NCBI GenBank assembly: GCA_023055505.1
Contig: JALIRH010000031.1
Location: 3,548,123-3,612,122, forward strand
Reading direction: 5' to 3'
DNA from: Callipepla californica brunnescens
Taxonomy: Eukaryota > Chordata > Aves > Galliformes > Odontophoridae
Length of the DNA stretch: 64,000 bases
The notes beneath the pieces were generated by a model that had not been told where the DNA came from, ran no database searches, and saw nothing but the letters and a program-made list of their open reading frames with translations. Below, in pieces: positions 22,020-34,700 of the stretch. The first letter of the stretch is position 1, and every line of letters starts with the position of its first letter. The position numbers were made by a program, and so were the translations under genes.

Positions 22020-23067
22020 AATTGTTATTTTATTTTCCAGAGTATGTAGTTAGAGCATTAGGGGCAGAAGGGGTGGAACAGCCAATCAGAGTAATGAGTC
22101 TCCACTGCTTGAAAAAGCAAGATTAATCTAAATCAAATACTTTCCACTATGGCAATTTTAACTAATTCCCTCATGAAAGTACAAGAGATATGTGAAACCC
22201 CTACCGTCAGCATAAACCTCCTGGAAGGGCTAGACAGGTAATACCTTTTAAGCTTGTTAATGTCTTATCCTGCTGGTTTCTACAACTGACTCAAAGAATA
22301 GCTGAGTACTTCTCAACCTGTCATTACAGAGGAAAGCAACTTTCAACATGGAGATGGAAAGCGGGATGCTTGCTTTTAAATATCATGGCTTGATAATGCT
22401 AGTATGGCTGCTGCTGTCTGGACTGATGTAATTAATGCCTTTATTAGTTCCCCTAATACCTTTTCATTATTTAGATAAATATACTGAGGGAAGAATTCCT
22501 GTCAAAAGGAAATATTTATTTATTCATCTGTTAGCTTTCTGTTGGAGCTGTCTAGGCTTAGCATGGGCAGGTGCTTTCTCAAAGGCTGGTACAAAGGGGC
22601 ACCTGGGCTGTGTATTAACAAGTGTTTTATGTGAAGAAGTTGGAAAAGCTATCTTGCAAGCTGGCCTAGTTTAGCTGCAACTCATACTATTTTTGCTGGA
22701 GGGGCAATTTCTGTCTGCCTATGTAAATGCTTTGCAGTAACAAAATGCACACTTCTTCCTTCTCTTCACAATCATAGTATTTTATGAGCTCTGTGCATCA
22801 GTCTCAGCAGTTATACAGCAGCAACAGTTGAGCTATAGTGATTTGCATCAGCTAAGAATCTGTCTTTTTTCCTCTAAGGTTCCTCTGATCAGTGTTAAAT
22901 AAAGACTCCTATAGAAAATGTTTTATTAACTTACTGAAAAGCATTTGCAAATCTAAACATTTCAAGTGAAGGAACAGAAGAGAAGCAGGGCTAAAAAATG
23001 TATTCTGAATTTTGCAGCTAGCAGAATTAAGAATCTCTGCTTGATCTAATGGTTTTCCATGTTCTAG

Positions 23068-23096
23068 AAAATAAATAAATAATTAAATAAATAAAT
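23068..23096. repeat. (AAAT)n simple repeat
   Basis: Imperfect AAAT tetranucleotide array with one AATT interruption. Confidence 0.85.
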
Positions 23097-23394
23097 ATTA
23101 GTCAGGATGCCTGTCCAAAAGAGAAGCACAGGGAATCTAATGAAAAAACAGTAGAGCAGCTTTCACCTTGGCAGAAACTTCTCCCAGTTCTCTTCTCATT
23201 TATGTTTTCTTTTTAACTTGGTTCATATCTAGTCCTGCCACAACAGAAAAACTCCTGTGGCTCTTTTGATGTTGCTGCTGGGTCCCTCTACTAGTAAAAG
23301 CTACTGGGGCAGTATACAAAGCCACCGAGGAACTGTGTGCTTACATTTTATTTCTGTAGCTTCAGAGGTAAAAAGAAAATAGAGAATTGATTTT

Positions 23395-23452
23395 ATTCAT
23401 TCATTCATTCATTCATTCGTTCGTTCATTCATTCATTCATTTTCATTCATTT
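23395..23452. repeat. (ATTC)n tetranucleotide repeat
   Basis: About thirteen ATTC units, with two internal GTTC variants and a TTTC break near the end. The interruptions suggest an older, stabilised array. Confidence 0.92.
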
Positions 23453-24944
23453 AACAATGAATTATGTTATCTCTGTATTTTCTGGTTATGTTTTTATGCT
23501 ACAAAGGTAATCGGAATAGAACATTATGGAGCTCTTGTTTTTCATACTCTGTTTTCTCATTCTCCAAAAGAAACTGTTACAGACACTTTGATAGTAACAG
23601 TACAGGACTGCTGTGCTGAAAGAAAATATATTATTAAACACCTTGCAAGTTAACAAAGTAAACATTCAGCTACTGGATATTGTATCAGCGTTTTGTAGAA
23701 GAAAAGATTTAGCCTTAAAATCGTGAAAGACTTTTTGTCTCCATCAACCAGCCTTGCAAAGGTGTGAAATAGATCAGTCTTCACCTCTTACAAGCCAAGA
23801 CTAAATAGTATATAGAATAGGAAACATTTTAGACTTTAACTTATTGATATGTATATATTCCAAGAAGAATTCCTGACGTATGAGTAAAAGCATTCATAAA
23901 TCTGCTGTGAACATTTAATTGCTATTTTAAAAAGTGTTTTCTCTTGAATGTTCATCACCAGTTTCTCCCTTTGCCTTATAATGCTTCCAGGTGAAGTCTG
24001 CTTAAAAAGTAGACATTGTTCTAAAACAGATTTTCAACAGAAGTGAACACGTATAAATTAATTTCTTTTCTTGGACCATAAAAATTCTGAAGTTTACAGG
24101 AAAAGGTAAGTACCAACCACCAGGAATTGAAAATCTTTAAAGTAATGATTCTCAGAAGCTTCCTTTGGTAATCTATATTTTTGGATTACAAACTCCCTGG
24201 ACTCGGCATATTAATTCCTTCACATATCTGGGGTTCTTTTCTCGGATTTTCTCTGAGAAAAACGGAATCTTCCCACTTAGCTGTTTGGTCACAACCTGCT
24301 ATGAAATAGCTTGAAAAATGATAAGTAATATTTTTCTTCCTCTCAGCATGCTGGTGATCTGCCATGGTTTTGCTGAGGGAGAGCTCAGACAGGCGGACCT
24401 GCCATATTCACTTCATACACCTTACCTATGTCATGATATCAACCTCCTTCATTCCACTTTGGCTAGCTAAAGTGAACTATTATTTAGGAGCCTATAACAC
24501 CACATAAATGGCTCATTCAGTAAAAGGCTGAATTATGTTCTTCCAAGCAGCTAGGGGCAAATCACAACACTAGAGAGAGAGACCAGAACAAATTCATATG
24601 TACTCCGTTTTAGTAAGAAACAAAGGAAGAAAAATTAGGTGAACCCAAGTGGAAAAAGAGAATTTAACGTAAAAGGATATCTCTTTCTGCTTGTCAGAAA
24701 ATATTGCAGGGTGAGAGAAACAAAAACCGTAAAACTGTATGTCTTTTTATACAGATACTGCTTATTTACACTTTCAGAGAACACATAACTTTGCTAATGG
24801 AGATTACTAGCTGACAGAACTGGCACACACTAAAACAAAAGAAACTTTAGTGTGTTTAAACTCCATTGCAGAGAAATGTTATTTTCCATTTTTAATCACA
24901 GAATTCAAGGTAAGTCAGAGAGAACACAGGCAATGTAAAAGGAT

Positions 24945-24986
24945 AAAACAAACAAACAAATTAGCAAAAACAAACAAACAAAAACC
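24945..24986. repeat. (CAAA)n simple repeat
   Basis: Two short CAAA arrays separated by TTAGCA. Confidence 0.85.
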
Positions 24987-25820
24987 ACATGAGTTTAATG
25001 TAAATGTTTTAAGGTAAACATAGCAATTATTGGGAACTAGGGCAATAAAGATCTGATAACAAGTATTGCAGATATCTTTTCTTACAAAACTGTTTGCAGG
25101 ACTGCTAAAATAAGTTGAATTGCTTAAAACAGTAGTTTTGTAATCTGAATACTTTCACAAATAATGTAGTATAACATGTTCTTATGATGTCAGTAGCAAT
25201 AATGATCTGCTTTATTTACAAATAGATAGCCTTATTTGTAACATGATGTGTAAAGATGATGTGATAGATCCTCCATATTAATGATTCTTCAGATAATGTA
25301 GAAAGGGTGATCTCAGGGTGTATGCCCACAGACTACCCAAATTTTATTGAAACTGAATATTTTAACAGCAAGACATGATAAACAGACTGAGAAATCAAGT
25401 CTAGCAGATGGAACATACATCTTTAGTGAAATGGTCATCTTACTTTTTAAATTTTCTTACACCAGTCTATCAGCTATTTCCTGGTCAGGATTAGATCTTT
25501 GCTAATTTGTAAACACAAGATGAAGGATTTCTCCCTTTCTGCACCTGTGCAAACTGATAAATATTTTGGCATCTATTATTATTTTGACGTTTTACTGCAG
25601 ATGAAATGACAGATTATTGCGTTCAGCTTGAAAACGAATGCAGTTGACCTAGTATTTTATTACTCATTCTCAAAAGGAAATCTACATCTCACTGGCTGTG
25701 CTTGTGCTTCTTGGTTGTATGGTTCCTGGTGATTGTTCCTGGCTGATGAACTGTGGGTACACATGCAGACACTTACCTTGAGTTGTATATTCTTCTGAAA
25801 CCTCATGATGGGTTGTCTTC

Positions 25821-25862
25821 ATAGAATCATAGAATCATAGGGGTTGGAAGGGACCTCAATGC
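25821..25862 (-). mobile_element. CR1 3' terminal fragment, about 40 bp (antisense)
   Basis: Contains the two octamer copies (ATAGAATCATAGAATCATAG) and GGGTTGGAAGGGACCTCAA, the extreme 3' end of CR1 in reverse complement. The match stops abruptly, so only about 40 bases were copied or kept. It is among the shortest CR1 insertions one can identify by eye. It sits about 140 bases upstream of a sense CR1. Confidence 0.85.
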
Positions 25863-26004
25863 TATATCATTCTTCCTCTCCTGAACACTTTCTTCTAAAA
25901 CCACATTAAATTCACATTGGCATGACCTTTGGTCACTTCTCTTTTGGCTCTCTATGTTAGAGTGTGCTTTGATGTTACTGAGCTTGTGGCTGGGAAGATA
26001 AGGT

Positions 26005-26498
26005 TTAATCCCTATGGGAAAAGATCAGGGGAAGGACTGACAAGGCAGACATCCTGGTGAGGTCTCTTATAGACCACCTAACCTGGATGAAGAAACAAAT
26101 GAGATGTTCTTTGAGCAGCTGGCAGAAACTGCACAAGTACCAATCCTTGTCCTAATTGAAAACTTCAAATTCCCTGGCATTTGTTAGGAATACAACACAG
26201 CACTGAAGAAGCAGTCTAGGAGTTTTCTGTAGTATATGGAAGATAATTTCTGCAGATGGTGAGAGATCCTACAAGGGGAGATGCCCTTCTAGAACTGCTG
26301 TTCACAAACAGAAGAGGTCTGGTGGGAGATGTGGACGCCAGGGGCTGTCTTGGACAGAGTGATCATGAAATGGTAGAATTCTTGATTCTTGGCAGAGCCA
26401 GGAGTGTGGACAGTAGAACTGCTGCCTCGGACTTTGGGAGGGCAGACTTAAAATTGTTCAAAAGACTAGTGGTGGGTTCCCCTGTGATTCAGTCTTAG
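26005..26498 (+). pseudogene. CR1 ORF2 endonuclease domain relic
   Basis: The C-terminal part of the APE-type endonuclease that nicks the genomic target for CR1. Visible motifs are YRPPNLDEE near the start, VLIENFKFPGIC standing for the family's GDFNHPDICW (catalytic Asp and Asn region, Asp lost), RGDALLELLFTNRRGLVGD, and GQSDHEMVEF with the catalytic SDH at 26358-26366 intact. The frame needs joins across stops near 26184 and 26230. The domain start is missing, so no nicking activity is expected. Confidence 0.82.
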
Positions 26499-26849
26499 AG
26501 AGTGAAGGGGTCCAGGACAGCTGGTTGCTCTTCAAGGAGGAGGTCTGAAAGGTGCAGGAGCAGGCTGTCCTCCTAAACCACAGAATGAGCCAGCAGGGAA
26601 GACCAAAGTGAATGAACAGGAAGTTTTTCTTGAGGTTCCAGGAGAAAAAGAGAATCTACCTCCTGTTGAAGAAGGGATGTGCAACTCAGAAGAAGTGCAA
26701 AGAAGTCGTTGAGATGTGTAGGGAGCAAATTAGAAAGGCAAAATCCCATCCTGAACTCAACCTGGTTGCTGGGATAAAAGCGAACAAGAAACTCTTAAAA
26801 ATTTATCAACAGTAAGAGGAGGACCAAGAAGAATCTTCATTCTTTACTG

Positions 26850-27450
26850 GATGTGGCTGGAAACTACAGGCCTATTAGCTTGACCTCAGTGCCAGAGAAG
26901 GTCATGGAACAGATTGTCTTGAGGAAGATCATGTGGCATGTGTGGAAAAACCAGGGGATCAGGCCTAGCCAGAATGGGTTGATGAATGACAGGTCCAGCT
27001 TGACAAATCCAATCTCCTACAATCTAGTGACCCATTTAGTGAACGAGGGAAAGGCTGTTGATGTAGTCTACCTAGACTTCAGCAAAGCCTGTGACACTGT
27101 CTCCCACAGAATTCTCCTGCAGAAACTGGCAGCCGGTGGCTTGGGCAGGTACACTCTTGTCTGAGTAAGGAACTGGGTAGAGGGCCAAGTCCAGACGGTG
27201 GTGATGAATGCAGTTAAATCCATCTGCTGACAAATCATGAGTGTATTCCCCAGGGGTTGGTGCTGGTGCCTGTCCTTTTTAATATCTTTATTGATGATCT
27301 GGACAAGGGCATTGAGTGTACCCTCGGTAAGTTTGCAGATGACACCAAGTTGGCTGGAAGTGTTAATCTTCCTGGGGGTTGCAAGGCCCTACAGGGGGAT
27401 CTGGACAGACTGGATTGCTGGGCTGAAGCCACTGATGATGTTTCAGTGAG
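26850..27450 (+). pseudogene. CR1 ORF2 reverse transcriptase relic
   Basis: The blocks are in the expected order for a CR1-clade reverse transcriptase: AGNYRPISLTSVPEKVMEQI (26853 on), SQNGLMNDRSSLTN, VDVVYLDFSKACDTVSH (27057 on, first catalytic Asp in YLDF kept, Phe of KAFD changed to Cys), [20 protein letters not shown], and [10 protein letters not shown] with the FADD catalytic pair intact at 27332-27343. A stop after GRYTLV near 27162 and a shift before the LFNIF block separate the parts. The key residues survive but the reading frame does not, so it cannot make an enzyme. Confidence 0.88.
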
Positions 27451-30400
27451 ACCAAATCCCAGGTCTTTCACTTTGGCCACAACCCCAGGCAATGCTACAG
27501 GGTTGGGGCAGAGTGGATGGAAAAATGTGCAGAGGAAACTGATGTCAGTGTACCAGTTGATCTTCTGCAGAACACATGCCAACAGTGTATCCAGGTGGCC
27601 AAAAAGGCCAATGGCATCCTGTCTTGGATCAGAAATAATGCTGACAACAGGGGCAGGGAAGTTACTGTCCCCCTGTACTCAGCACTGGTGTAGCCGCACC
27701 TCAAGTGCTGTGTTCAGTTTTGAGCCCCTCACTGCAAGAAAAACATCCAGGCCCTGGAGCATGTCTAGAGAAGGGCAATGAAGCTGGTGAGGGGTCTGGA
27801 GCACAGATCTTATGAGGAATGGCTGAGGGAGATGGGATTGTTCAGTCTGGAGAAGAGGAGGCTCAGGGAAGACGTTACTGCTCTCTATAACTAACTGAAG
27901 GGAGGTTGGAGTGAGATGGGGATTGGTCCTTTCTCTCTTATAACTAGTGATAGGACTGGAGGGAATGACTTCAAGTTGCACCAGGGCAGATTCAGATTGG
28001 ATGCTAGGAAATACTTCTTCTCCAAAAGAGTGATCAGGTGCTGGAATAGGCTGCCCAGGGAGGTGGTGGAGTCAGTGACCCCAGAAGGTATTCAAGGAAT
28101 CTTCAGACACTGCACTGAGGAACATGGTTTACTGAGAACTATTGGTGATAGGTGGCTGTTTGGACTGGATGAGCTTGTATGCCATTTCCAATCTCAATGA
28201 TTCTATGATTCTTTTGAGAAAATTAACCCAAAAGCCAGAAATGGTACTTGAAGATACTGTTAAGTAGGGTAAGCCCATGTAAAAATGGGAATGATCATGC
28301 TCACTTCTGAATCTTTAGCAAGAGCACATGTATACGCAACAGTGTATATTCAGAATCACACAGCAGTCAGAGCTTTTGTCCCAAGCGGAAATGAAGACAG
28401 GTGTCCTGGCTAGCATCCGGTGTAGGATACAGTCTGTCACAGCATGAGTGCTACCTGAAGGCCACTGTTCTCCTGTTTTCCAATTATGTGACTCCAGAGC
28501 CTGTGTCAGGGCCCAGAAATGCTCTATTCATCAGTCAATCTCTCCTCTCTGAGCCCAGAGAACAAACACGTGTTGTATAGTGCAAAAGTAAATTCCTGCA
28601 CTCAACCATAAAAATATTTTCCGATTATCAGCTATAAACTATCTTGTACTCAGCCAAACATGGCTGGTGGTAATGGGTAAACTGAGAAACCAACTCCATG
28701 CACAAAAGTACTAGAGAGACTGCTAAAATACCAGAAGTCAGGGAAGTGTATTTACATTTACACCAACGTTCATCAGCAGTAACATAGAGAAGTTAGGTTC
28801 CAGCGAATGAAAGAGAGAGGTGAGTTTCTCATGATTTCCTGCTTACAGAAAAGAAAAAATACATTCCCTCAAATATTATGCATCTTAATTGCCATTCCTA
28901 TTACTAATGTTGCCATTCCTAATGCTTACATCCTCTGAAGTCCTTTTTATAACTAAATTGGATGTGCTTCTTGCCAAATTAACTGTACCATAGTTGTGGT
29001 GAAGGTCTTTTTTATAATCGCTAAGTTTCCTCCAGACTTAGGAGCCATAGATTATTTTGGATATCTCTATGTTGTAAATTATACAGCTGTATATTCTTTT
29101 TGTTGTGACATTCTTTCAAGAGGTATGTAGCTTAAGCATGTAAGAGTGTAGGCCTCGTCAACTAATTTGATAGGTAGTACATGCTATGAAACTTACTGCA
29201 TCAATGTGCTTTGTCTGGTGTATCTGTGGTCATCTTAGAATGGAGTTCGGTTCAGTTTATGTTAATGCAGTGAAGATAATTAAGGGTGGGTATTGTAATT
29301 GGGAGGCTGTAAGACACAAGATAAGCATGAAAACAGTAAAGATGAATGACAAAGTTTTCAAATATGAGCATAAATTCAATTCCAGGTAGGTCTGGTGTAA
29401 ATGAATAAAAGAAAAAGAGAGAAAACCAATGGTGAAATAGAGTGGAAAATATGACATGTAATAATTTAGGTTCTGAAGCCATGGGAATAGAATTGTTTTT
29501 ATTTCTGCATCATACATTTCAGATTAAAACTCCCCAATCACGGGATGAGAAAAAAAAATATATGATCTCAGGTTACCGACTACAATGATTGGGATATCAG
29601 ATAGAAAGAAATATAGTGTGCAAATGAAGGTTTTTTTGTTTTTCTTTTTTTCTTTTTTTCTTTCTCCCTGAACACAAGGAAATTCTTCAGCAAATTGCCC
29701 AAGATGTGAACTGATTTTGGAAACAGGAAGAGAATAGAGGAATGCTCTCTGTAGTTTGGTCTGAATCTTGGAGTATTTAGAATAATTTAGTCCTGTAGGG
29801 GATTACGGATAGCTGAGCAGAATTCGTTCCCTTTCGTATCTTCAGTAAAGAGAAGCAAGACCCAAGAACTGAGTGAGTGATGCTGAAGGAGGCTGGGTAG
29901 ATGTGAGATCAAGAAGACAAGCTACTATACTGTGTATTAGGCAAACAAATCTATAGCTTTACAGTATAACTTCTTTGCTATGATGTTTTATTTTACTTTG
30001 TTTTCAGGAAAAATGCCGCACCCTCCCCCCATCTTTTTTTTTTTTTTATTTGATAAGAAATCAAAGCATGCAATTATGTTCTGTACTCACAGATGTAAAT
30101 GTGGGAGTTATGATTTGTAATTTTTCAACATAACCTAGAGAAAGTTGGCTTTTGGGGATTTCTTATTTTTTATTTTCTGTGATAAAAATCTTTAACCACT
30201 TTTACTCCATGCCTCGATATGAAGAGTGGTGATTCGCCTGAAGTTTGTAACTTGCAGAAAATATGTAGGCTTTTATTTTTTTATATAGAACTGCTGCATG
30301 GAGAACAGATAATTTTTTCTTAAAGTTACATAAGGCATCTTTACCAAAGCCAGCAGTATTAAATTACAGCTTTGAGTTTGAAAACTCCTCCTGCCCTAAA

Positions 30401-30464
30401 CTGCATCTGTTAATATGTTGTAATTAATTGTTGTAGTTCACAGCTTACCAAAAGCAGGAAATAG

Positions 30465-30487
30465 ATAAATAAATAAATAAATAAATA
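30465..30487. repeat. (AAAT)n simple repeat
   Basis: Five to six AAAT units. Confidence 0.9.
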
Positions 30488-31375
30488 TTTCCTGAATGAT
30501 TGAAATCCCAACTTTCAGTATCAGTGGGTAAATATGGTGCACGTGACCTTACTCTGAGTAGTTTTATCAGGCATGATTGATTTGATAATAGGTGGGTTTC
30601 ATTTTAATATCAGTGACAATGGAGGTAGAAGGGAGTAAGAGCATGGTACAGTATATCAGGTATTTAACAAAGACAGCCTGAAAATCAATAATAATCCTTC
30701 ACTGTTGGCTGAAATTTTCAGACAACTTAAGTAGACAAATGGCCCATAATGTCACTCAGTAGTATTAGTCTATTCATAGGCTCACTCTTCCAGTAAATGA
30801 GAACTGTTGTTGATTAAAAATCCATTCTAGGGATGCCCACCAACATATTAAGTAGTTCTCATCTTCCCAGTGAAGTGAAAGCATTCTTTTTTTCCTTTTC
30901 AGCATTTATTCAGTACTGTTGATCATTCTGTACAGTCCCTTTTATCTTTCTAATTTACAGTGGTTACCCAGCATGAAATTTTGCATGTCCCAGCACTACC
31001 ATGTGGCCATCAGTCTCTGCAGGGGGAGAACTGCTGAGGTGCCAGGTCTTACTTTTATCACCAGCTAGGTAGTACTCTGAAACACACTTAAAAGTGTTTA
31101 GGGGGCATCCATGATAATACTATGTTCCTAAATGAAATTGTTATCTATGAAACTGAGTGAGGTACAAGCCAGAAGTTTTACTTCTTTTTCACACAACAAA
31201 CTGTGTCATGGAACTGCAGTGTGACTTGCTCAAATACTCCCATAAAAACTGTGATGGAGCAGAAAGTGAAACTGTGATTTCTCTGTCTTACACCAGTGCC
31301 ATTATTGTTGAATATGTTGTTACACTAAAGTGTCTGCTAAGACTTCATCAGCAGAATTTCCTATATGCTTTATTA

Positions 31376-31410
31376 AATAATAATAATAATAAAATAATAA
31401 CAATAATAAA
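31376..31410. repeat. (AAT)n simple repeat
   Basis: Imperfect AAT array with AAA and CAA interruptions. Confidence 0.85.
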
Positions 31411-31686
31411 ATATTTTTTAAAAATAGAGAAATTGTATATTTCTTTCTTGGTTGCAAGAACCAAGTACAAAACTTTTTGAACAAATGGAACAGGATACTT
31501 TGCTAGGGTAAAAATAAGCATTGGCAACCATGCATTCAAATTAAATGTATATATCACTAGACTATCACAGTACATTTTCACCTATAAAAGTAAAATATCA
31601 TGTGGCAGTAGTAAAGTTAAACATGATAGATTGTGGAAAATGTTCCCATTTTTAATAGGAATTTTCAGATTTGCTTTAAGAAAGTT

Positions 31687-31687
<1 letters not shown>

Positions 31688-31745
<58 letters not shown>
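31688..31745. repeat. (TATC)14 tetranucleotide repeat
   Basis: Fourteen uninterrupted TATC units plus TA. A pure array this long is likely to vary in length between individuals. Confidence 0.97.
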
Positions 31746-34700
31746 ACTATATTCTTAAGGTGTACTAAAGAAAAAAGAAAACAAACCCCAGGAAATAAAA
31801 TAATTTGCATTCAAATTAAATATGTGCCTCTTTTAACAATACTAGGGAAAATGCCTGTTCTCGAAGAAAACAGTGAAATTATATGTTCAAACAGATAAAA
31901 ATATCCACTTAAAATTGAATTATAAAGTATCATCTGGGTAACCTATTTTTCTCTATTAATAATAATTCAGTACTTTTCTATGTTGTTTTGACCACTGGAA
32001 TGCAATTGTAGATGATAGATTTCACAAAGGAAATTCCAAAATTCTGATCAGCTTTACTAACTATAGATAAGTTTATGATCTAGGTTCAGGATATTATGGA
32101 ATTATGAGATCCATGAGCATTTTATGAAATCAAATTAATCCCTGATGACATTTTTAAGTCCTTTGTCTTTCAAGTGCATATAAGTAATGTATCATGTTGT
32201 AAGCTGCCTGTAGTCCCATAGTCCTGTTGATTTCAGTTAGGTTGCTTGCACAAATGAAGTTATAGAGTGCTGTAGGTTTTGAAGATCAGGACTGCTAGGA
32301 GAAGACAAGGAATATTGAATGTAATGGTAAACTTGTACTGAGACAAAGGTAAAGATGACATCATGCAATAACAATAAATGGTTATGTGGCCCTGTTATGG
32401 ACAAGTAGGCTGCAAGTTTTCTTTCTTTCCCAATAAATAAGTAACCATTGATCATTTTGTTCCTTTCAGTCTGACTGTTATCATTCAGGAACTCTCTGAA
32501 TAAAGTATATATCCCTTAGTAGGTAGAAAGGTAAAATCCTTCTTATCTATGAGTGAAGCATAAAACTGCAAAGATAGATAAAGGGACAGAAGAACAAAGT
32601 ACTATGATGATGTCTGTAAGCTGGGATGAAAGCAGAGATTGGGTAATGTAATTTGGATTGTTTCATATTTAATTAACCAACAGTTGATTGAAAAATTCTG
32701 CCTGAGGTAGAATAGTACCAACTATTCAACATATTCAGTATTCCGACTACTTTTAGAATGTCCTTTTTCTGACTGAAATCTGGAAATAAAAAGCAATACT
32801 TTTGTGTTTATAGTTTTCCTAGCACTCCCAGTTATTGATCATACTTGATTATGGGTTTTTTTTCTGTTGTTCATGTTTGCCTGTCCATCTCCAATGTCGA
32901 TTTGCTAGTTTCTCTTGTGATTTATCAATAGCAGCTGCCAGGCAGGAGGTTATTATAGTTCAAGTGGAATTAATGTGGCGAAGGAGGTCTATGGGCTCAA
33001 TGAACAGAAAGATAGGATTGACTTATTACCCAGGAGATACTGGTCTCACCCCCACACAATGAATTCAGAATCAAGTTGCTCTGACAGCAAAAGGCCAGAT
33101 TAGTGCTACCTGTATTTCTCCTATCTCTAAACCTTTCACAAACAATACGATCAGTATTACTGACTCACGAGGAAAACAAACAAACAAACAAAAAGGCTTC
33201 AGCTGTTCATTGACCTGACCTCGTGTATAGAACAGGGTAAGAGAAAGACACTTATAACAGCAGTACATTAAAAATGAAGTGTATTGAAGGAACTGTTGAA
33301 ACAATTTGGGTGTTTTGTGAACCACCAGCTTATCATTTTTTAGCTAATGAGACAGGAGGAAAATCCAGGTTGGGCATTACAAGATTTTTTGAATAAATAC
33401 ACTTGTTTGAAATTCAGTAAATCAGATTGAAACTACAAGCAACATTATATGTGGCTTAACCTAGTTGAATGAGGTTACCAGTGATCTCCAAATCAGAAGT
33501 GTGATGAAGAAGCAGAGACGAGTTTCTGGTAAGAGCTGGAATCCATAAATGAAACAAAAAGTAAAGACCACACAAAAAAATGATCAACAGTTTTCCAGAC
33601 ATGGGAAAGAGGTCTCACAACAAATCCAAGTAGGGTAGCTGCTCACATGCAGCTAAGCTGTATTCTCACTTTGTGAGAGCTGTACTCATGCAGGAGAATC
33701 CACGTGCCTGCCTTTTCTGCTTTTTAGAGAGGATAGATCTTTCTTGTCAGCTCATTGGCAACAACTTGCCACTGTGCATTTGAATGAACCAACTCTGTGG
33801 TACTCAGGAAAACTGAGTCAGGATGTGATAACTTATGTCTTGGCCATATGTAAGTTGGCTTTCTACCAACTCCCTGCAATGAATCTAAAACCAGAACTTG
33901 TCAACTTGAATTCTGGCAAAGCCAGAATCTACTGTATCTACTTTGGATGTGCGTGTGCTGATGGCTGGCCAAAGAGAAGGATCTTCTCTTAAGAAATGAT
34001 AGCATCTTTCTCTTGATCTAGATGCCAATTTTCACTACACTCATAGGAATTTAAGAGCCTTGGTACTTAAACTTGCTGGCCAGTCTCAAGTCAATTTAAC
34101 AGAAGGATATAAAAATTATTAGGAAAGAACAATTACATAGGGGAACAAAGAAAACAATTGAAAAAAATGTGGAATCCTAGTGGTCTAAGTACACAAGAAT
34201 TCACATGATATGGCAAGAGTTAAACAAAAGTATACATTTGAGAGGTTTTCTGTAAATACCGTAGTGAGCTTTTTTCTTCGAGAAATGAGGAGTTAATGAG
34301 GCAGCATGAGGAATTCTATAGTAATCTACTCCCCTCTTTTCTGGTTTCTTTCAATCAGATTATACTTCATTCTGCAGTTTCTAAGCCATCGCAAACACAC
34401 CAAATTTCTCTCGGTTAAGAATATGTCTATCGTGGGCAAATTGAATCTGGGGAATTAAACTGATTATCTTAATTGTGATTAGTGTCCATCTATGCCCCAT
34501 TTCTGGATTCTGGGTGGTTGGAATGAAAGGAATTCAAACTCCTTTTAGTTTTCATAAACAGATTGAGAAAGGGTTCTAAACTGGAATATATTCTACTGTG
34601 TAATTCCAACCAGTTTTAAGTACTGAATCTGAATACTGAGTTTTCGTGTAAAGAATTTAGAAATTAAGGAAAGCTGGAAAAATCATATTTTACCATTTCA

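Larger units (their letters stand above)
20555..25820. other. Unique sequence with simple repeats
   Basis: No gene or transposon is recognised. Simple repeats occur at 22004-22019 (T), 23068-23096 (AAAT), 23395-23452 (ATTC) and 24945-24986 (CAAA). The first 90 bases after the exon-like segment are rich in homeodomain-type TAAT cores (e.g. GCTAATTACA near 20592). Confidence 0.5.
26000..28213 (+). mobile_element. CR1 LINE relic, ORF2 to 3' end
   Basis: The longest CR1 in the window, 2.2 kb on the plus strand. It enters within the ORF2 endonuclease domain (SYRPPNLDEETNEMFFEQLAE), passes through reverse transcriptase blocks and the C-terminal ORF2 region ([16 protein letters not shown]), and ends at the octamer tail AATGATTCTATGATTCTTTT near 28197-28216. 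ORF1 and the 5' endonuclease are absent. The open frame is broken by several stops and shifts, and material between the endonuclease and the first RT block (about 26815-26850) has been lost. It is a dead copy, more recent-looking than the 50.7 and 58.0 kb relics because key motifs are readable. Confidence 0.95.

Noticed and set aside
24050..24115. Consensus plus-strand donor AAAAG/GTAAGTA near 24106
   Set aside because: All upstream frames meet stops within a few codons and no acceptor is positioned to make a coding exon; at most noncoding.
27235..27981. Several open frames on the minus strand and in other plus-strand frames
   Set aside because: They are shadows of the CR1 ORF2 relic; the recognised RT motifs are on the plus strand.
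33744..33992. An 82-codon plus-strand frame
   Set aside because: No splice signals at its limits and no recognisable composition or motif.
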